From Winogradskyella pacifica (GTDB taxonomy: Bacteria > Bacteroidota > Bacteroidia > Flavobacteriales > Flavobacteriaceae): a DNA stretch of 64,000 bases. The position numbers were made by a program, and so were the translations under genes. The notes under the pieces are model-generated. The model was not told where the DNA came from. It searched no databases and saw only the letters and a program-made list of their open reading frames with translations. Where the stretch lies: assembly GCF_013403915.1 (NCBI RefSeq), contig NZ_JABFDI010000007.1, positions 1 through 64,000 on the forward strand, in the 5' to 3' direction. Position 1 is the stretch's first letter; each line of letters starts with the position of its first letter. Of the stretch, positions 26,933-37,240 are shown in pieces.

Positions 26933-27598
26933 TTATATCACTCCTAAATCTTTGGTAATCGCCACCAAATGTATGGCATTGTTGGCTTTAAATTGCTCTC
27001 TAAGTTTATTTAATCGTTTTTCAATGGTACTTAAGCTGTTTGGCGTAACTCCATTTAACTTAAGGTTACTACTAATTTCGTCTTGAGACTGGCCTTCAGA
27101 TATCATTTTTAGTAACCTAATATCATAATCGTCTATTTCTAATTGCGACTTAGGGCTCAGTGCCTTTTTAACTTGTGGAGAAACATAAATCGCTTTTTTA
27201 GATACCGCTTTTATAGCTGCTGCTAATTCGGCACTGCCATTTCTATCTTTACACACGTAGCCATTGATATGATAAGTATTGAGCAAGCCTCTAATCTTTT
27301 GAAGCTGATCTTTCATAGAATATACGATGATGGGTAAATCTGGAAATTCTTCGCGTAGCTTTTCTATAAGCATTTCGCCAGATGCTATGGTTGTATCTCT
27401 ATGATCTTGTTTAAACGAGAGATCCGTGATTAATAAATCGAAATTACGAGCTTCTAAAGCGCCTTTTTTTAATTTTAGATACGCCTCATCACAGTATTGC
27501 GATTTTTCAATTGATTCCACATGTAATTCCCGTAATATCTTTGTGATACTCGCAAGAACCGCATCGTGATCTTCATTAATTAAAACGTTCTTAAACAT
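26933..27598 (-). CDS. NarL/FixJ-type response regulator
   Basis: This 221-residue protein has an N-terminal receiver domain with INEDHD at 7-12 and the phospho-acceptor Asp59 in LLITDLSF, then VYSMKD and YVCKD near the end of the receiver. Residues about 155-221 form a LuxR-type helix-turn-helix (IRLLKMISEGQSQDEISSNL, then STIEKRLNKLREQF). It should bind DNA when phosphorylated by the kinase encoded 2 nt upstream. The target genes are unknown; the divergent stress genes to the right are candidates by position only. Confidence 0.93.
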   Translation of the reverse strand: MFKNVLINEDHDAVLASITKILRELHVESIEKSQYCDEAYLKLKKGALEARNFDLLITDLSFKQDHRDTTIASGEMLIEKLREEFPDLPIIVYSMKDQLQKIRGLLNTYHINGYVCKDRNGSAELAAAIKAVSKKAIYVSPQVKKALSPKSQLEIDDYDIRLLKMISEGQSQDEISSNLKLNGVTPNSLSTIEKRLNKLREQFKANNAIHLVAITKDLGVI

Positions 27599-27600
27599 TA

Positions 27601-29265
27601 CTATATGGTTATATTAGCTTTAAACCCTTTATCTGGATGTGTTACAAAAGTAATAGTTCCATTAATAGATTGAATACGGTTTTCCGTATTCTGGAGTCCA
27701 TTTCGCTTTTTTAACGTCGTTCCTACTCCATTATCGCTATAATTAACCTGAAAACCGTTCTGATCTTTAGTAAACATGATGACCACAATAGAGGCCTCAC
27801 TATGTTTTTTCATATTGATTAACAACTCTTGTAAAACCCGATATAGCGTAAGCTGCTTTAACTGCGGTATGGTATCCCAAGCGATGCCCGAAAGTCCTTT
27901 GATAATAACATTGGTTTGGGCATCATTATAACTTTCTAATAATTCTTCTAAATATTCTATAAATGGATAGTCGTCACTTAAAACACTGTGCTTTTTAGAG
28001 ATATCTCTTGTTTTAAGATATAAATTATGGAGCTCATTTTTAAGAACTTTATGCTTTATTTCTTTATGTTCTAGTCTAGTCATCACCTGAAAGACATCAC
28101 TTGCGATCTCATCATGAATTTCTTTTGAAATACGCGATTCGGTATGAAACACTTGTTGTAACTTTTCTTTTTTATGTCGTGATCGAATTACAAAATATAA
28201 GAAGACCGATGCCAAAACTACAAATGCCACTATTAACAGCGCATAAATGGTTCTAGATTCTTGCTTTTCTTTTTCGAGTTGACTCTCTAAGGCTGCTCTT
28301 TTATATTCTGAATGGTCATATTTAAGTAAGGCATATTGGTTTAATTTCGCTTTCTCTGCCGCATATATACTATCATTCAACTTTTTATAAGCTCTAGCAA
28401 TAGGGTCATCGCTTAGCTTTACTAATAAACCTAACGCTCTATTTTTATAAGAGGCTAAATTTAGTTTTTCGGCAAGTTGAAGCGACTTTAAAGCATAGGC
28501 TTTAGAAGTTTCTTCATCATCCATTCGGTCATAATAATCCGCTAAATGTGAATAACTAGTGTAAATGGTAGAGCTGTCTTTTTGGGACTCCCTCAACTCT
28601 AAAGCCTTCATCATTAAAGTTATACCATTCGCTCTATGTAATTGCGATGCAATAACCCCATAATTATCGAGTATAAGCGCGTGAGTAATGGTATCGCTTA
28701 TTCTTGGTAATAACTGATAGGCTTTAAGTATTTCTTTTTCGGCATTAGTAATGTCATCAAACTTACGGTACACAATAGATAGATTGTTATAAATCTTAGC
28801 ACTGTCGGAGGCTGATTCAGACATTTTAAAAGCATTGGTATACAACTCTATGGCTTTGGGTTTATTCTTTTGCTCAGAATACATTAAGCCTAAAAGATTA
28901 TAGAAACTTTTACGTGTTGCTGTAATGTGAGGTGAGGACGTGCTAGCATCCAAAAATCGTAAGGCTTTTACAGCGGTTTGTTCACTCTCATTATACTCCC
29001 CCTTTTTATAGGCTATACTCGAAATATAATATAAATTCCTAATGGCCAGTATGGTATCCCCCTCCTTTATTGCTTTATCATAATTACGATTGAAATAGAT
29101 TTCGGATACCATTAAATCTTTCGCACTTTGAGGCTTTAGAGCCAATGCCTTATAATAATGCTCATTATCTATGCTTTGCTGTGCAAATGTGTATTGAATG
29201 CCTGTGAATAGCAGTACACTGCATAGGCTAAAGAAAAAGAGGAATGAACTAAGGTTGGGTTTCAT
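27601..29265 (-). CDS. TPR-containing sensor histidine kinase
   Basis: This 554-residue protein has a signal-like N-terminus (residues 7-29, ending TFAQQ) and a periplasmic region of TPR-like helical repeats (about 35-300). A transmembrane helix follows at 340-361. The cytoplasmic HisKA_3-type dimerisation helix carries His384 in SKEIHDEIASD. The C-terminal HATPase has VLQELLINMKKH, SDNGVG and GLQNTENRI. It should phosphorylate the NarL-type regulator encoded 2 nt downstream. The periplasmic TPR layout is common in Bacteroidota sensors; the ligand is unknown. Confidence 0.92.
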   Translation of the reverse strand: MKPNLSSFLFFFSLCSVLLFTGIQYTFAQQSIDNEHYYKALALKPQSAKDLMVSEIYFNRNYDKAIKEGDTILAIRNLYYISSIAYKKGEYNESEQTAVKALRFLDASTSSPHITATRKSFYNLLGLMYSEQKNKPKAIELYTNAFKMSESASDSAKIYNNLSIVYRKFDDITNAEKEILKAYQLLPRISDTITHALILDNYGVIASQLHRANGITLMMKALELRESQKDSSTIYTSYSHLADYYDRMDDEETSKAYALKSLQLAEKLNLASYKNRALGLLVKLSDDPIARAYKKLNDSIYAAEKAKLNQYALLKYDHSEYKRAALESQLEKEKQESRTIYALLIVAFVVLASVFLYFVIRSRHKKEKLQQVFHTESRISKEIHDEIASDVFQVMTRLEHKEIKHKVLKNELHNLYLKTRDISKKHSVLSDDYPFIEYLEELLESYNDAQTNVIIKGLSGIAWDTIPQLKQLTLYRVLQELLINMKKHSEASIVVIMFTKDQNGFQVNYSDNGVGTTLKKRNGLQNTENRIQSINGTITFVTHPDKGFKANITI

Positions 29266-29557
29266 GCTTCAAAAATAATAACAAAATAGGACTACACTAC
29301 CTTTTTCTGCTTGCAGTTGAAAGGCGCACTAAGCGTCTATCTTGAAGATACCTTAGATAAAATTTACAACCCCTATTAAACAAGCCGATGACATAACGAC
29401 TTTGGAAAGCCGAATGGCTCGGAGATATGATAATGAACACGTTAAAGAAGTGAAACCTTTTCAATTCCATTTGCGTTAGTATTTATTTCAAATGAGAAAC
29501 ACTCTATCTCTTATTAGACCTATTTTCGAAATGTATTAAATTAAAAAACAAAACATT

Positions 29558-29914
29558 ATGAAAAATTCAGAATATAGTGACCCAAACGCAAAGCATGAAT
29601 TAGACTTTTTGAAGGAGTATCAGAAAAAAGGCTATACCCATAATTTTAGAGTACAAGACGATTCGTTAATTGCTTCGGGTGAAGACACCAAATATAAACC
29701 TGAGGACGTGTTTATTGTTGCAGAACATCGCTATGAAGGCATGAGTGATCCGTCTGACCAATCTATTCTTTATGTGATTACAACGGAAAACGATAAAAAA
29801 GGAACCCTCCTTAATGCGTATGGCCCTTCAGCAGATTTAGATATACATGAATTTATTGAAGCGATTCCTGAAAAAAATAAGAGTCAAGATGATAGTATTT
29901 TGAATATTGACTAA
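29558..29914 (+). CDS. Small conserved protein, PRPP synthetase-labelled family
   Basis: This 118-residue protein has a KKGYTHNF start region, then EDVFIVAEHRYEGMSDPSDQS and ILYVITTENDKKGTLLNAYG. The YEGMSDP...YVI...G.LLNAYG pattern is one I remember from short Bacteroidota proteins often labelled phosphoribosylpyrophosphate synthetase. No PRPP synthetase motif is present, so that label is probably wrong. There is no signal peptide. It opens the rightward block of stress-type genes. The preceding 292-nt intergenic region shows nothing I can name. Function unknown. Confidence 0.75.
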   Translation: MKNSEYSDPNAKHELDFLKEYQKKGYTHNFRVQDDSLIASGEDTKYKPEDVFIVAEHRYEGMSDPSDQSILYVITTENDKKGTLLNAYGPSADLDIHEFIEAIPEKNKSQDDSILNID

Positions 29915-30225
29915 GCCAGTATTTTATAACCTACTGTTTTCAATTTATTATTTAGAGACGCGAATATTTAAAAGTTAAACAATCATGAAAGCTATGGTTT
30001 ATGCTATATTTCAAACGGTTAGAGGCTATAATATATTTCGTCATGGTTAATTTATAAAATATGTCATTAGCTTCTTAAATTTATTTAAATAAGATGAATT
30101 GAGCAAAAAACTTATCTAATCCGATTAATAGTAATGATCCGTTGTAATTAATTTTAGACTAATAAATAACATATGCAGTGAAACTATAATAGGATTATAT
30201 AGCACTGTACTAAAACATTATAATT
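29915..30225. other. Intergenic region, no gene supported
   Basis: These 311 nt are AT-rich. The longest frame starting at 29984 has only about 21 codons. The promoter of the four-helix protein gene at 30226 should lie here, but I cannot point to a convincing -33/-7 pair. Confidence 0.6.
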
Positions 30226-30678
30226 ATGGCACTATTTGATAAAAAAACAGAAGAAAAACTTAATGACCTCATCGAGAAAGCTTACGATGCAGAAAAAGGA
30301 TTTAAAAAAGTGGCAGAAAATGTGGACAATCCTAGATTAAAAACATTTTTTCTTAATAAGTCGCGCACACGTAGTGGTTACGTCAACGAGTTGACAGATA
30401 CGCTAAGAAATAGCGGAATGGACATCACAGAAAGAGATGGCAGTTGGTCAGGGTCCTTGCATAGAGCATGGATAGACACCAAAGCATTCTTTTCTATGGA
30501 TAATGATGAATCCATGCTAGAAGAAGTTAGGACTGGTGAAAAACAAGCCATTGACGATTATAACGATATCCTCAACAATTACGAGTTAAACCCAACCGTG
30601 AGAGCGCTGCTATTAAAGCAAAAAGCTGAGATACAAGCGAGTTATAATAAAGCCGATTATTTAGAGGGTATTCAGTAA
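30226..30678 (+). CDS. PA2169-type four-helix-bundle protein
   Basis: This 150-residue, all-helical, charged protein has the ferritin-like PA2169 (DUF2383) pattern: KLNDLIEKAYDAEKGFKKVAE at the start, SRTRSGYVNEL, SGSLHRAWIDTKAFF and LEEVRTGEKQAIDDYNDIL. Families of this kind are often induced by stress, but no clear biochemical role is established. There is no signal peptide. A strong terminator follows at 30708-30749, so the gene is probably monocistronic. Confidence 0.88.
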   Translation: MALFDKKTEEKLNDLIEKAYDAEKGFKKVAENVDNPRLKTFFLNKSRTRSGYVNELTDTLRNSGMDITERDGSWSGSLHRAWIDTKAFFSMDNDESMLEEVRTGEKQAIDDYNDILNNYELNPTVRALLLKQKAEIQASYNKADYLEGIQ

Positions 30679-30707
30679 TTCGCTTTATGACGTTAGCGTT
30701 AAGTATA

Positions 30708-30749
30708 AAGGGTTTGATGTACACTGTTAGCGCTGTACATCAACCCTTT
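30708..30749 (+). terminator. Intrinsic terminator after the PA2169-type gene
   Basis: AAGGGTTTGATGTACA pairs with TGTACATCAACCCTT with a single bulged base, around a loop containing CTGTTAGCGC. A run of nine T follows on the plus strand. It lies about 30 nt after the stop of the gene at 30226-30678. Confidence 0.9.
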
Positions 30750-30806
30750 TTTTTTATACCATGTAAGTTGAGCACCTATGAATAACACAGCATAAATCCT
30801 ATTATT

Positions 30807-31655
30807 ATGAATAAACCGAAATCATTTCCAAAGCAAGATCAAGAATTACCTGGAAAACAAAGTAAAATGACTCCAGAACCAGAAGTTATCCGTGAGGATT
30901 ATAAGGGTAGCGATAAATTAAAAAATAAAGTGGCGCTTATTACGGGTGGAGATAGCGGTATTGGGAGAAGTATTGCCGTACACTTTGCACGAGAAGGTGC
31001 CGATGTGGCTATTATTTACCTTTCGGAAACAGCAGATGCAGAACACACCAAAGCACTAGTTGAAAAGGAAAACCAAACCTGTCTGCTTATTAAAGCAGAT
31101 GTACAACATACCGACCAATGTGACAAAGCATTAGCACAGTGTATTTCTACATTTGGCAAACTTAATATATTGGTTAATAATGCAGCCGTTCAATTCCCCA
31201 AGGATACTATTAAAACTATTTCAATGGAGGATTTTAACACCACCTTTAAGACCAATATATACCCTTATTTTTATCTGTCTAAAATAGCTTTAGAACATCT
31301 AAAAGAACACGATTGTATAATTAATACAAGTTCTGTTACAGCCTATAGAGGTAGCAATCATTTGGTAGATTACGCGAGTACCAAAGGAGCCATCGTGAGT
31401 TTTACAAGATCCTTATCTAAGCAGTTGTCAGAAGCTAAAATTAGAGTTAATGGTGTGGCACCTGGTCCTATATGGACTCCATTGATCCCTGCAACATTTG
31501 ATGATGTTAGCGATTTCGGAAAAGACACTCCATTATGTCGCGCAGGTCAGCCTAGCGAAGTGGCACCAGCTTATGTGTTTTTAGCTTCTAAGGATGCGAG
31601 CTACATTACAGGGCAATTTATTCATGTTAATGGAGGTGAAATTATAGGTGGCTAA
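30807..31655 (+). CDS. SDR-family oxidoreductase, GSP39-like
   Basis: This 282-residue short-chain dehydrogenase has the Rossmann motif TGGDSGIG (46-53), NNAA at 124-127 and the catalytic residues Ser175/176 in INTSSV, Tyr189 and Lys193 in YASTK. The N-terminal extension (PKQDQELPGKQSKMTPEP) is typical of the stress-induced YdaD/YhdF/GSP39 group. The enzyme should use NAD(P)H; the substrate is unknown. It lies in the rightward stress block between the four-helix protein and an FAD/NAD(P) protein, with its own leader of about 50 nt after a terminator. Confidence 0.92.
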   Translation: MNKPKSFPKQDQELPGKQSKMTPEPEVIREDYKGSDKLKNKVALITGGDSGIGRSIAVHFAREGADVAIIYLSETADAEHTKALVEKENQTCLLIKADVQHTDQCDKALAQCISTFGKLNILVNNAAVQFPKDTIKTISMEDFNTTFKTNIYPYFYLSKIALEHLKEHDCIINTSSVTAYRGSNHLVDYASTKGAIVSFTRSLSKQLSEAKIRVNGVAPGPIWTPLIPATFDDVSDFGKDTPLCRAGQPSEVAPAYVFLASKDASYITGQFIHVNGGEIIGG

Positions 31656-31738
31656 GTTAGCCCTTTACCTACTGCACCTAAAAGGCCAATTGCGATGTAC
31701 ACACTGAAGCATTTAACCAAACATAAGATTTTTACATT

Positions 31739-33541
31739 ATGAAAACGTCTACATTAGCACTCATCGGTTCGGGGCCTACTTCCATATATGCCTTGCAGCA
31801 TATTTTGGATAACTCTGAAGCTCTAGGTAAGCAATTTCATCTGATTTCAATATTTGAGAAAAGTTCTAAACTAGGCTATGGCATGCCATTTAACCCTGAG
31901 TTTACAGATATATATAATTTGGCGAATATTTCCTCTGAAGAGATTCCGAAATTACCCCAAACCTTAGCTAATTGGTTAAGAGCACAAGACCGCAACTATT
32001 TAAAAGATTTAAATGTTGTTGAATTCCCTATAAAAGATACAGAGGTGTACAGCCGGATTGCTCTTGGCGCCTATTTTAGTGCTCAGTTAAAACTTTTAAT
32101 TCAAAACCTAAAAAGCAAAGGTTTTACCATTGCCACCTATCGCAATCACAACGTTATTGATATTAAAACCATTAGTAATACTACAGCTGAAATTATAACC
32201 GAAACGCATCGTTTTAAATTTAATAAAATAATTATAGCAACGGGGCATCACTGGGAAAACAAAGACCAATCCGAATCTGGTTATTACGATTCCCCTTGGC
32301 CAATCTTTAAATTGCTTAATCCCTCTAAGGACTATTATAATTTTGATATCGGGATTTTAGGCGCTTCCCTTAGTGCTTTTGATGTGGTAACGTCCTTAGC
32401 GCATCGTCATGGAACATTTTTACGCAAAAACAATCGGCTTACATTTAAATTACATGCTAAAGCCTCTGGTTTTAAAATTACACTGCATGATGCTAACGGT
32501 TGGCTACCTCATTTGCAATACGAGCAAGAACAGCCGTATAGAGAAATCTATAGGCATACCACACGCGAAACCTTAGTAAATCTTAAAAATGAAAAGGATG
32601 CTCTTTTTATAGACACTTACTTTGATGAAATTTGTAGACCTGCACTATTAAAAGCTTTAGAAAAAGACGATTTAAGAGATGTTATACAACTGTTGAATGA
32701 TAACAGTTTCGATTTTAAACAGTTTATAGAAACTATGGCAAAAAAGCACGAATACCTTGATTCTTTCGTTGGTATGCGTGAGGAATTAGAATTAGCTGAT
32801 AAATTACTGAAACGAAATAAACCCATCCATTGGATGGAAACCTTAGATGATTTAATGTATAGTCTAAATTTTCATACCGATTTGTTTTCAGCGGAAGACC
32901 ATCTTTTTTTCCATACTGAAATTAAGCCATTCCTTATGAACGTGATTGCTGCACTACCGTTACAATCTGCCGAAATTCTATTAGCACTTTATGAGGCGGA
33001 CTGCATAGCGTTGATTAATGGCAAGGTTGAAATTCAAAATAAGACAACTCATGGCACACACATAAAAATTGTTGATGAGGACAATAACGAGACTACCAAA
33101 ACTTACAAGCTTTTTATAAACTCTTCTGGTAATGATACCATTGCATTTGATAATTTCCCTTTTAAAAGCCTGAAAATAAACGGTGATATTTCAATGGCAA
33201 AAGCCAAATTTAAAACCCTATCACGCATTAAAGATGTGCGGTCGTCAGTTCCTGAAGACGCGCTACTACCAGTTAACGACACATTGTATCTTAATTTAGG
33301 AGGTATTGCCATAGACAACGTTTATCGTTGTCTTGATGAAAATGGCCAGCCGTCGCAAAGTATATATGATTTAGCCTTTAATCATATTTATGGATTGCGA
33401 CCTTATTCCTATGGATTGCAAGCGTGTAATGCCACGAGCCAAATTATGGTGACCTCATTATTAGACTCAACATTACAGAGCGACGAGCCTGTAGAAATCC
33501 AAACGATTACACACACTTATGATGAAGAGCGTATGCTTTAA
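31739..33541 (+). CDS. FAD/NAD(P)-binding protein
   Basis: This 600-residue protein starts with a dinucleotide-binding motif TLALIGSGPTSIYALQHIL (GxGPxS) followed by LGYGMPFNPE. A second nucleotide-binding stretch, FDIGILGASLSAFDVV, lies near residue 200, and a C-terminal part near 535-570 has LAFNHIYGLRPYSYGLQACN. This is the layout of the uncharacterised FAD-NAD(P)-binding (NAD_binding_9) family of putative flavoprotein oxidoreductases. There is no signal peptide. It follows the SDR gene by 83 nt, so the two may share transcripts. The substrate is unknown. Confidence 0.85.
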   Translation: MKTSTLALIGSGPTSIYALQHILDNSEALGKQFHLISIFEKSSKLGYGMPFNPEFTDIYNLANISSEEIPKLPQTLANWLRAQDRNYLKDLNVVEFPIKDTEVYSRIALGAYFSAQLKLLIQNLKSKGFTIATYRNHNVIDIKTISNTTAEIITETHRFKFNKIIIATGHHWENKDQSESGYYDSPWPIFKLLNPSKDYYNFDIGILGASLSAFDVVTSLAHRHGTFLRKNNRLTFKLHAKASGFKITLHDANGWLPHLQYEQEQPYREIYRHTTRETLVNLKNEKDALFIDTYFDEICRPALLKALEKDDLRDVIQLLNDNSFDFKQFIETMAKKHEYLDSFVGMREELELADKLLKRNKPIHWMETLDDLMYSLNFHTDLFSAEDHLFFHTEIKPFLMNVIAALPLQSAEILLALYEADCIALINGKVEIQNKTTHGTHIKIVDEDNNETTKTYKLFINSSGNDTIAFDNFPFKSLKINGDISMAKAKFKTLSRIKDVRSSVPEDALLPVNDTLYLNLGGIAIDNVYRCLDENGQPSQSIYDLAFNHIYGLRPYSYGLQACNATSQIMVTSLLDSTLQSDEPVEIQTITHTYDEERML

Positions 33542-33820
33542 ACATAATTAGTCGTCTTACGGTTTTACATTGTCAAAGAAGACAGAAAATTATAACCCAC
33601 ATTTCCTATGTTGACATTAGGAAAGTAAGCACAATCCCCTGCGTACAATTAAGTTGAAGTACCGTTAACAACTAAACATGTTCCGAATGTGACGACTTAA
33701 ACTATTCAAAATAATAAAATATATAATGCCAAAAGGGGTATAGATTTATGCGGATGAGTTAACGAATGGTAGTGGATTACGTAATTTTAAATGCGAGTAG
33801 AATATCTAAAAATTCATACG

Positions 33821-35953
33821 ATGGCTAAGCAAAAAACCACTACAACCGAAAAATCAAAAGACCTAAAGCAATTTGAAAAAGATGCGGAAAACCAGGTTAT
33901 GACGACTAACCAAGGTTTAAAAGTTAACGACACCAATAATTCCTTAAAGGCTGGTGAACGTGGCTCTACCCTTTTAGAAGATTTTTTATTGCGAGAAAAA
34001 ATTACGCACTTTGACCATGAGCGTATACCAGAACGTATTGTTCATGCTAGAGGAAGTGCGGCTCATGGCTACTTTGAACTCTATAATAGTATTGAAAAGT
34101 ATAGTAAAGCTGGCATTTTTACGGACACCAAGAGAATAACACCAGTATTCGCAAGGTTCTCTACAGTAGCTGGATCTAAAGGCTCTGCGGACTTAGCTCG
34201 GGATGTACGAGGGTTTGCAGTAAAGTTTTACACTCAAGAAGGTACATGGGATTTGGTAGGTAACAATATGCCTATCTTTTTTATTCAAGATGCGATGAAG
34301 TTTCCAGATTTAATCCATTCGGTAAAACCCGAGCCTAATAAAGAAATTCCACAAGCAGCCTCTGCCCACGACACTTTCTACGATTTTATTTCGCGTTCTA
34401 CCGAAACACTACACAACCAAATTTGGGTAATGAGCGATCGTGCTATACCTCGAAGTTTACGTATGATGGAAGGCTTTGGTATTCATACGTTCCGATTGAT
34501 AAATGAAAAAGGCGAATCACACTTTGTAAAATTTCATTGGAAACCACTATTAGGTGTTCATTCTGTAACTTGGGATGAAGCTGTAAAAATTAATGGTGCA
34601 GATGCTGATTTTCACAGACGGGATTTATGGGATGCTATTGAGGCGGGACAATACCCAGAATGGGAATTGGGAATTCAAGTCGTAGCTGAAGAAGATGAGC
34701 ATAAATTTGAATTTGACTTATTAGATCCTACGAAGTTAATTCCTGAAGAATTAGTTCCAGTTGAAATTATTGGTAAAATGACCTTAAATAGAAATCCTGA
34801 AAATTTCTTTGCCGAGACGGAACAAGTCGCGTTTTTACCTGGGCATATCGTTCCTGGAATAGACTTTACAAATGACCCTCTACTTCAGGGCCGTTTATTC
34901 TCGTATCGGGATACCCAGTTATCGCGCTTAGGAAGTCCTAATTTTCATCAGATTCCAATTAATAGACCTATTGGAGAGGTGCATAACAATCAGCGAGATG
35001 GACATATGCAAATGGATATACCAAAAGGTCAAACGGCCTATTTCCCCAATTCTTTAGGAGGTGGCTGTCCACATTTGGCTAAAATGAGTGAAGGTGCATT
35101 TACCTCCTATGAGGAACGTGTAGATGCCAAAAAAATCCGAACACGTAGCGAAAGTTTTAATGATCATTTTTCACAACCCGCACTATTTTATAGAAGTTTA
35201 GCCGATTGGGAAAAACAACACGTTGCAGAAGCCTACACCTTTGAACTTGGAAAATGCACTCAGAAATCTATCAAAGAACGGATGCTATGGCTTATTGCTC
35301 AGATAGATAGGGATTTATCTCAAAAAGTAGCAGAAGGATTAGGACTTAACATTCCCGATACCATTGAGCAGCCCATTAACCAAGCCATTGGAGCGGATGC
35401 CGATGTAAAAAAACATCAACCTCCAAAAAAGAAAAACTATTTAGATAAAGACAAAACTTTAAGTCAGGCTCATACAAAGTTTAATAGTATAGCTACAAGA
35501 CAGGTTGCAGTATTAGTTAGCGATGGGTTTTCAATGAAAGATTTTAGCACCATGAAAAAGGCCTTAGAAAAAGAGAATGCTATGGTAAAACTAATAGCTC
35601 CTCACGGCGGAACAGTAGTGTGTGATGAGCATATGGAACATCAAGTTGATGCGGCTATTATGACTACAGAAAGTGTGTTGTTTGATGCTATTTATATTCC
35701 AGGCGGCAAAACCGCTATCGACAAATTATTAAAAGAAGCTAAATTTAAGAAGTTTGTAAACGAGGCTTTTAAACATTGTAAAGCTATCGCCGTAGATAAT
35801 GAAGGTGAACATTTACTAGACAAAACATTTGTGGCAGATTATAAAGATGATAAGACTGTGTTTATTAATAAGAAACCTAAAGCATTTATTGATGCTATTT
35901 CAAAACATCGTAATTGGGATAGAATGGAAATTGCCGCTCAGGTTCCTGCTTAA
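33821..35953 (+). CDS. katE: Large-subunit (HPII-type) catalase
   Basis: This catalase of about 710 residues starts at MAKQKTTTTEK; an earlier in-frame ATG at 33791 adds ten unusual residues and is less likely. The haem-catalase core has RIPERIVHARGSAAHG with the essential His (residue 75), VGNNMPIFF with the distal Asn, and FSYRDTQLSRLG with the proximal Tyr. The C-terminal about 160 residues (RQVAVLVSDGFSMKDF...DAIYIPGGKTAIDKLL) are the DJ-1/GATase-like domain that marks large-subunit catalases. It decomposes hydrogen peroxide in the cytoplasm. The antiporter gene follows by 13 nt, so they are probably cotranscribed. Confidence 0.96.
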   Translation: MAKQKTTTTEKSKDLKQFEKDAENQVMTTNQGLKVNDTNNSLKAGERGSTLLEDFLLREKITHFDHERIPERIVHARGSAAHGYFELYNSIEKYSKAGIFTDTKRITPVFARFSTVAGSKGSADLARDVRGFAVKFYTQEGTWDLVGNNMPIFFIQDAMKFPDLIHSVKPEPNKEIPQAASAHDTFYDFISRSTETLHNQIWVMSDRAIPRSLRMMEGFGIHTFRLINEKGESHFVKFHWKPLLGVHSVTWDEAVKINGADADFHRRDLWDAIEAGQYPEWELGIQVVAEEDEHKFEFDLLDPTKLIPEELVPVEIIGKMTLNRNPENFFAETEQVAFLPGHIVPGIDFTNDPLLQGRLFSYRDTQLSRLGSPNFHQIPINRPIGEVHNNQRDGHMQMDIPKGQTAYFPNSLGGGCPHLAKMSEGAFTSYEERVDAKKIRTRSESFNDHFSQPALFYRSLADWEKQHVAEAYTFELGKCTQKSIKERMLWLIAQIDRDLSQKVAEGLGLNIPDTIEQPINQAIGADADVKKHQPPKKKNYLDKDKTLSQAHTKFNSIATRQVAVLVSDGFSMKDFSTMKKALEKENAMVKLIAPHGGTVVCDEHMEHQVDAAIMTTESVLFDAIYIPGGKTAIDKLLKEAKFKKFVNEAFKHCKAIAVDNEGEHLLDKTFVADYKDDKTVFINKKPKAFIDAISKHRNWDRMEIAAQVPA

Positions 35954-35966
35954 ATAAAGACAATCG

Positions 35967-37217
35967 ATGATGGATAGTTATTTTAGCGTTTTACTCATTG
36001 TTGGGATTACGACCTTATTAGCCAGTTTTCTCCCTATAGTTTTAAAACGCTTTAAAATTAGTTTTACACTTCCAGTTCTAATCTTGGGAGGGCTATTTTA
36101 TTATATAAACGTGCCGTTACCTTGGCCAGATCCCACTTGGGAAATCGATTTAACCTTACATTTTTCAGAAATGGTGGTTATTATTAGTTTAATGGTGGCA
36201 GGACTTAAAATTGGATTAAATTATTCTTGGAGAGAATGGCTTAACCCATTGCGCTTGTTAGGTATAACGATGCCTCTATTTATGGCTGTGGTCTTTATCG
36301 TTTCGTATTATATTTTGGGGTTTTCGGGCGAACTTGCGCTCTTATTAGCTGCCGTCTTAGCCCCTACAGATCCTGCTTTAGCTTCCGAAATTCAATTGAA
36401 CAAAAAGCAGTCGGTATCATCAAAGAATTTAGGGGCGCAATACAACCTTACTGCAGAAGCCGGCTTAAATGATGGCTTAGCATTTCCATTTGTATATCTT
36501 GCCATAGTATGGTCTAAAAACGATGGACTACATACTGATGTTTGGTTAGAATGGCTATCCTTCTACGTATTTTTCAAGACTGTAGTAGGCATCTTAGTCG
36601 GCATAGCAGTTGGTTTTCTATATAGTTATTTTACCACACGGCTTTCCGAAGGAAACACCCATAAAATCCATTTAGCATTTGTAGCCTTATCGCTTACCCT
36701 TATCTCTTATGGTTTGGCTGAGGTATTGAATTCTTATGGTTTTCTAAGTGTGTTTTTTGCTGGATTATTTGCACATTACCATCAGCATAAAAAGGATGTT
36801 GAGCATCCTGGTCATCCGAGTTTAAGCTTTATATCTAACATTGAGAAGTTTCTTATTGTGTTTTGGATGCTGTTTTTTGGGGGGTCAATTATGGCAGGAA
36901 TTCTGAATTTTATTAGCATAGAGATTATAGTATTTAGTGTTTGTTTAGTCTTAATCGTAAGGCCCATTTTAGGATACATTTCACTCTATGGTTCTAAATT
37001 AAATAATCGTCACAAAATGGCCATTTCCTTTTTTGGAATCAAAGGGATAGGATCTGTATTCTACTTAACTTACGCTATAAAACATGGCGAATTTACCCAC
37101 ACAGATCAGTTATTTTCAATTGTGGCATTAGTTATTTTGGTCTCTATTCTTCTGCATGGCTTAACGGCTAAACGCTCTATGGCTGCCATAGAAGACGACA
37201 ATACATTAATAGAATAA
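35967..37217 (+). CDS. CPA1-type cation/proton antiporter
   Basis: This 416-residue protein has about 12 hydrophobic segments and the ion-binding patterns of NhaP-like antiporters: APTDPALASEIQ near residues 132-143 and AEAGLNDGLAFPFV near 163-176. It should exchange protons for Na+ or K+ across the inner membrane. It lies 13 nt after katE and 23 nt before the SemiSWEET gene, an arrangement consistent with a three-gene stress operon. No C-terminal regulatory domain is present. Confidence 0.9.
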   Translation: MMDSYFSVLLIVGITTLLASFLPIVLKRFKISFTLPVLILGGLFYYINVPLPWPDPTWEIDLTLHFSEMVVIISLMVAGLKIGLNYSWREWLNPLRLLGITMPLFMAVVFIVSYYILGFSGELALLLAAVLAPTDPALASEIQLNKKQSVSSKNLGAQYNLTAEAGLNDGLAFPFVYLAIVWSKNDGLHTDVWLEWLSFYVFFKTVVGILVGIAVGFLYSYFTTRLSEGNTHKIHLAFVALSLTLISYGLAEVLNSYGFLSVFFAGLFAHYHQHKKDVEHPGHPSLSFISNIEKFLIVFWMLFFGGSIMAGILNFISIEIIVFSVCLVLIVRPILGYISLYGSKLNNRHKMAISFFGIKGIGSVFYLTYAIKHGEFTHTDQLFSIVALVILVSILLHGLTAKRSMAAIEDDNTLIE

Positions 37218-37240
37218 ATAGTATTAAATAGTGATGAGGT

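Noticed and set aside
29558..29914. PRPP synthetase function
   Set aside because: The small protein has none of the PRPP-binding or ATP-binding motifs of real PRPP synthetases and is far too short.
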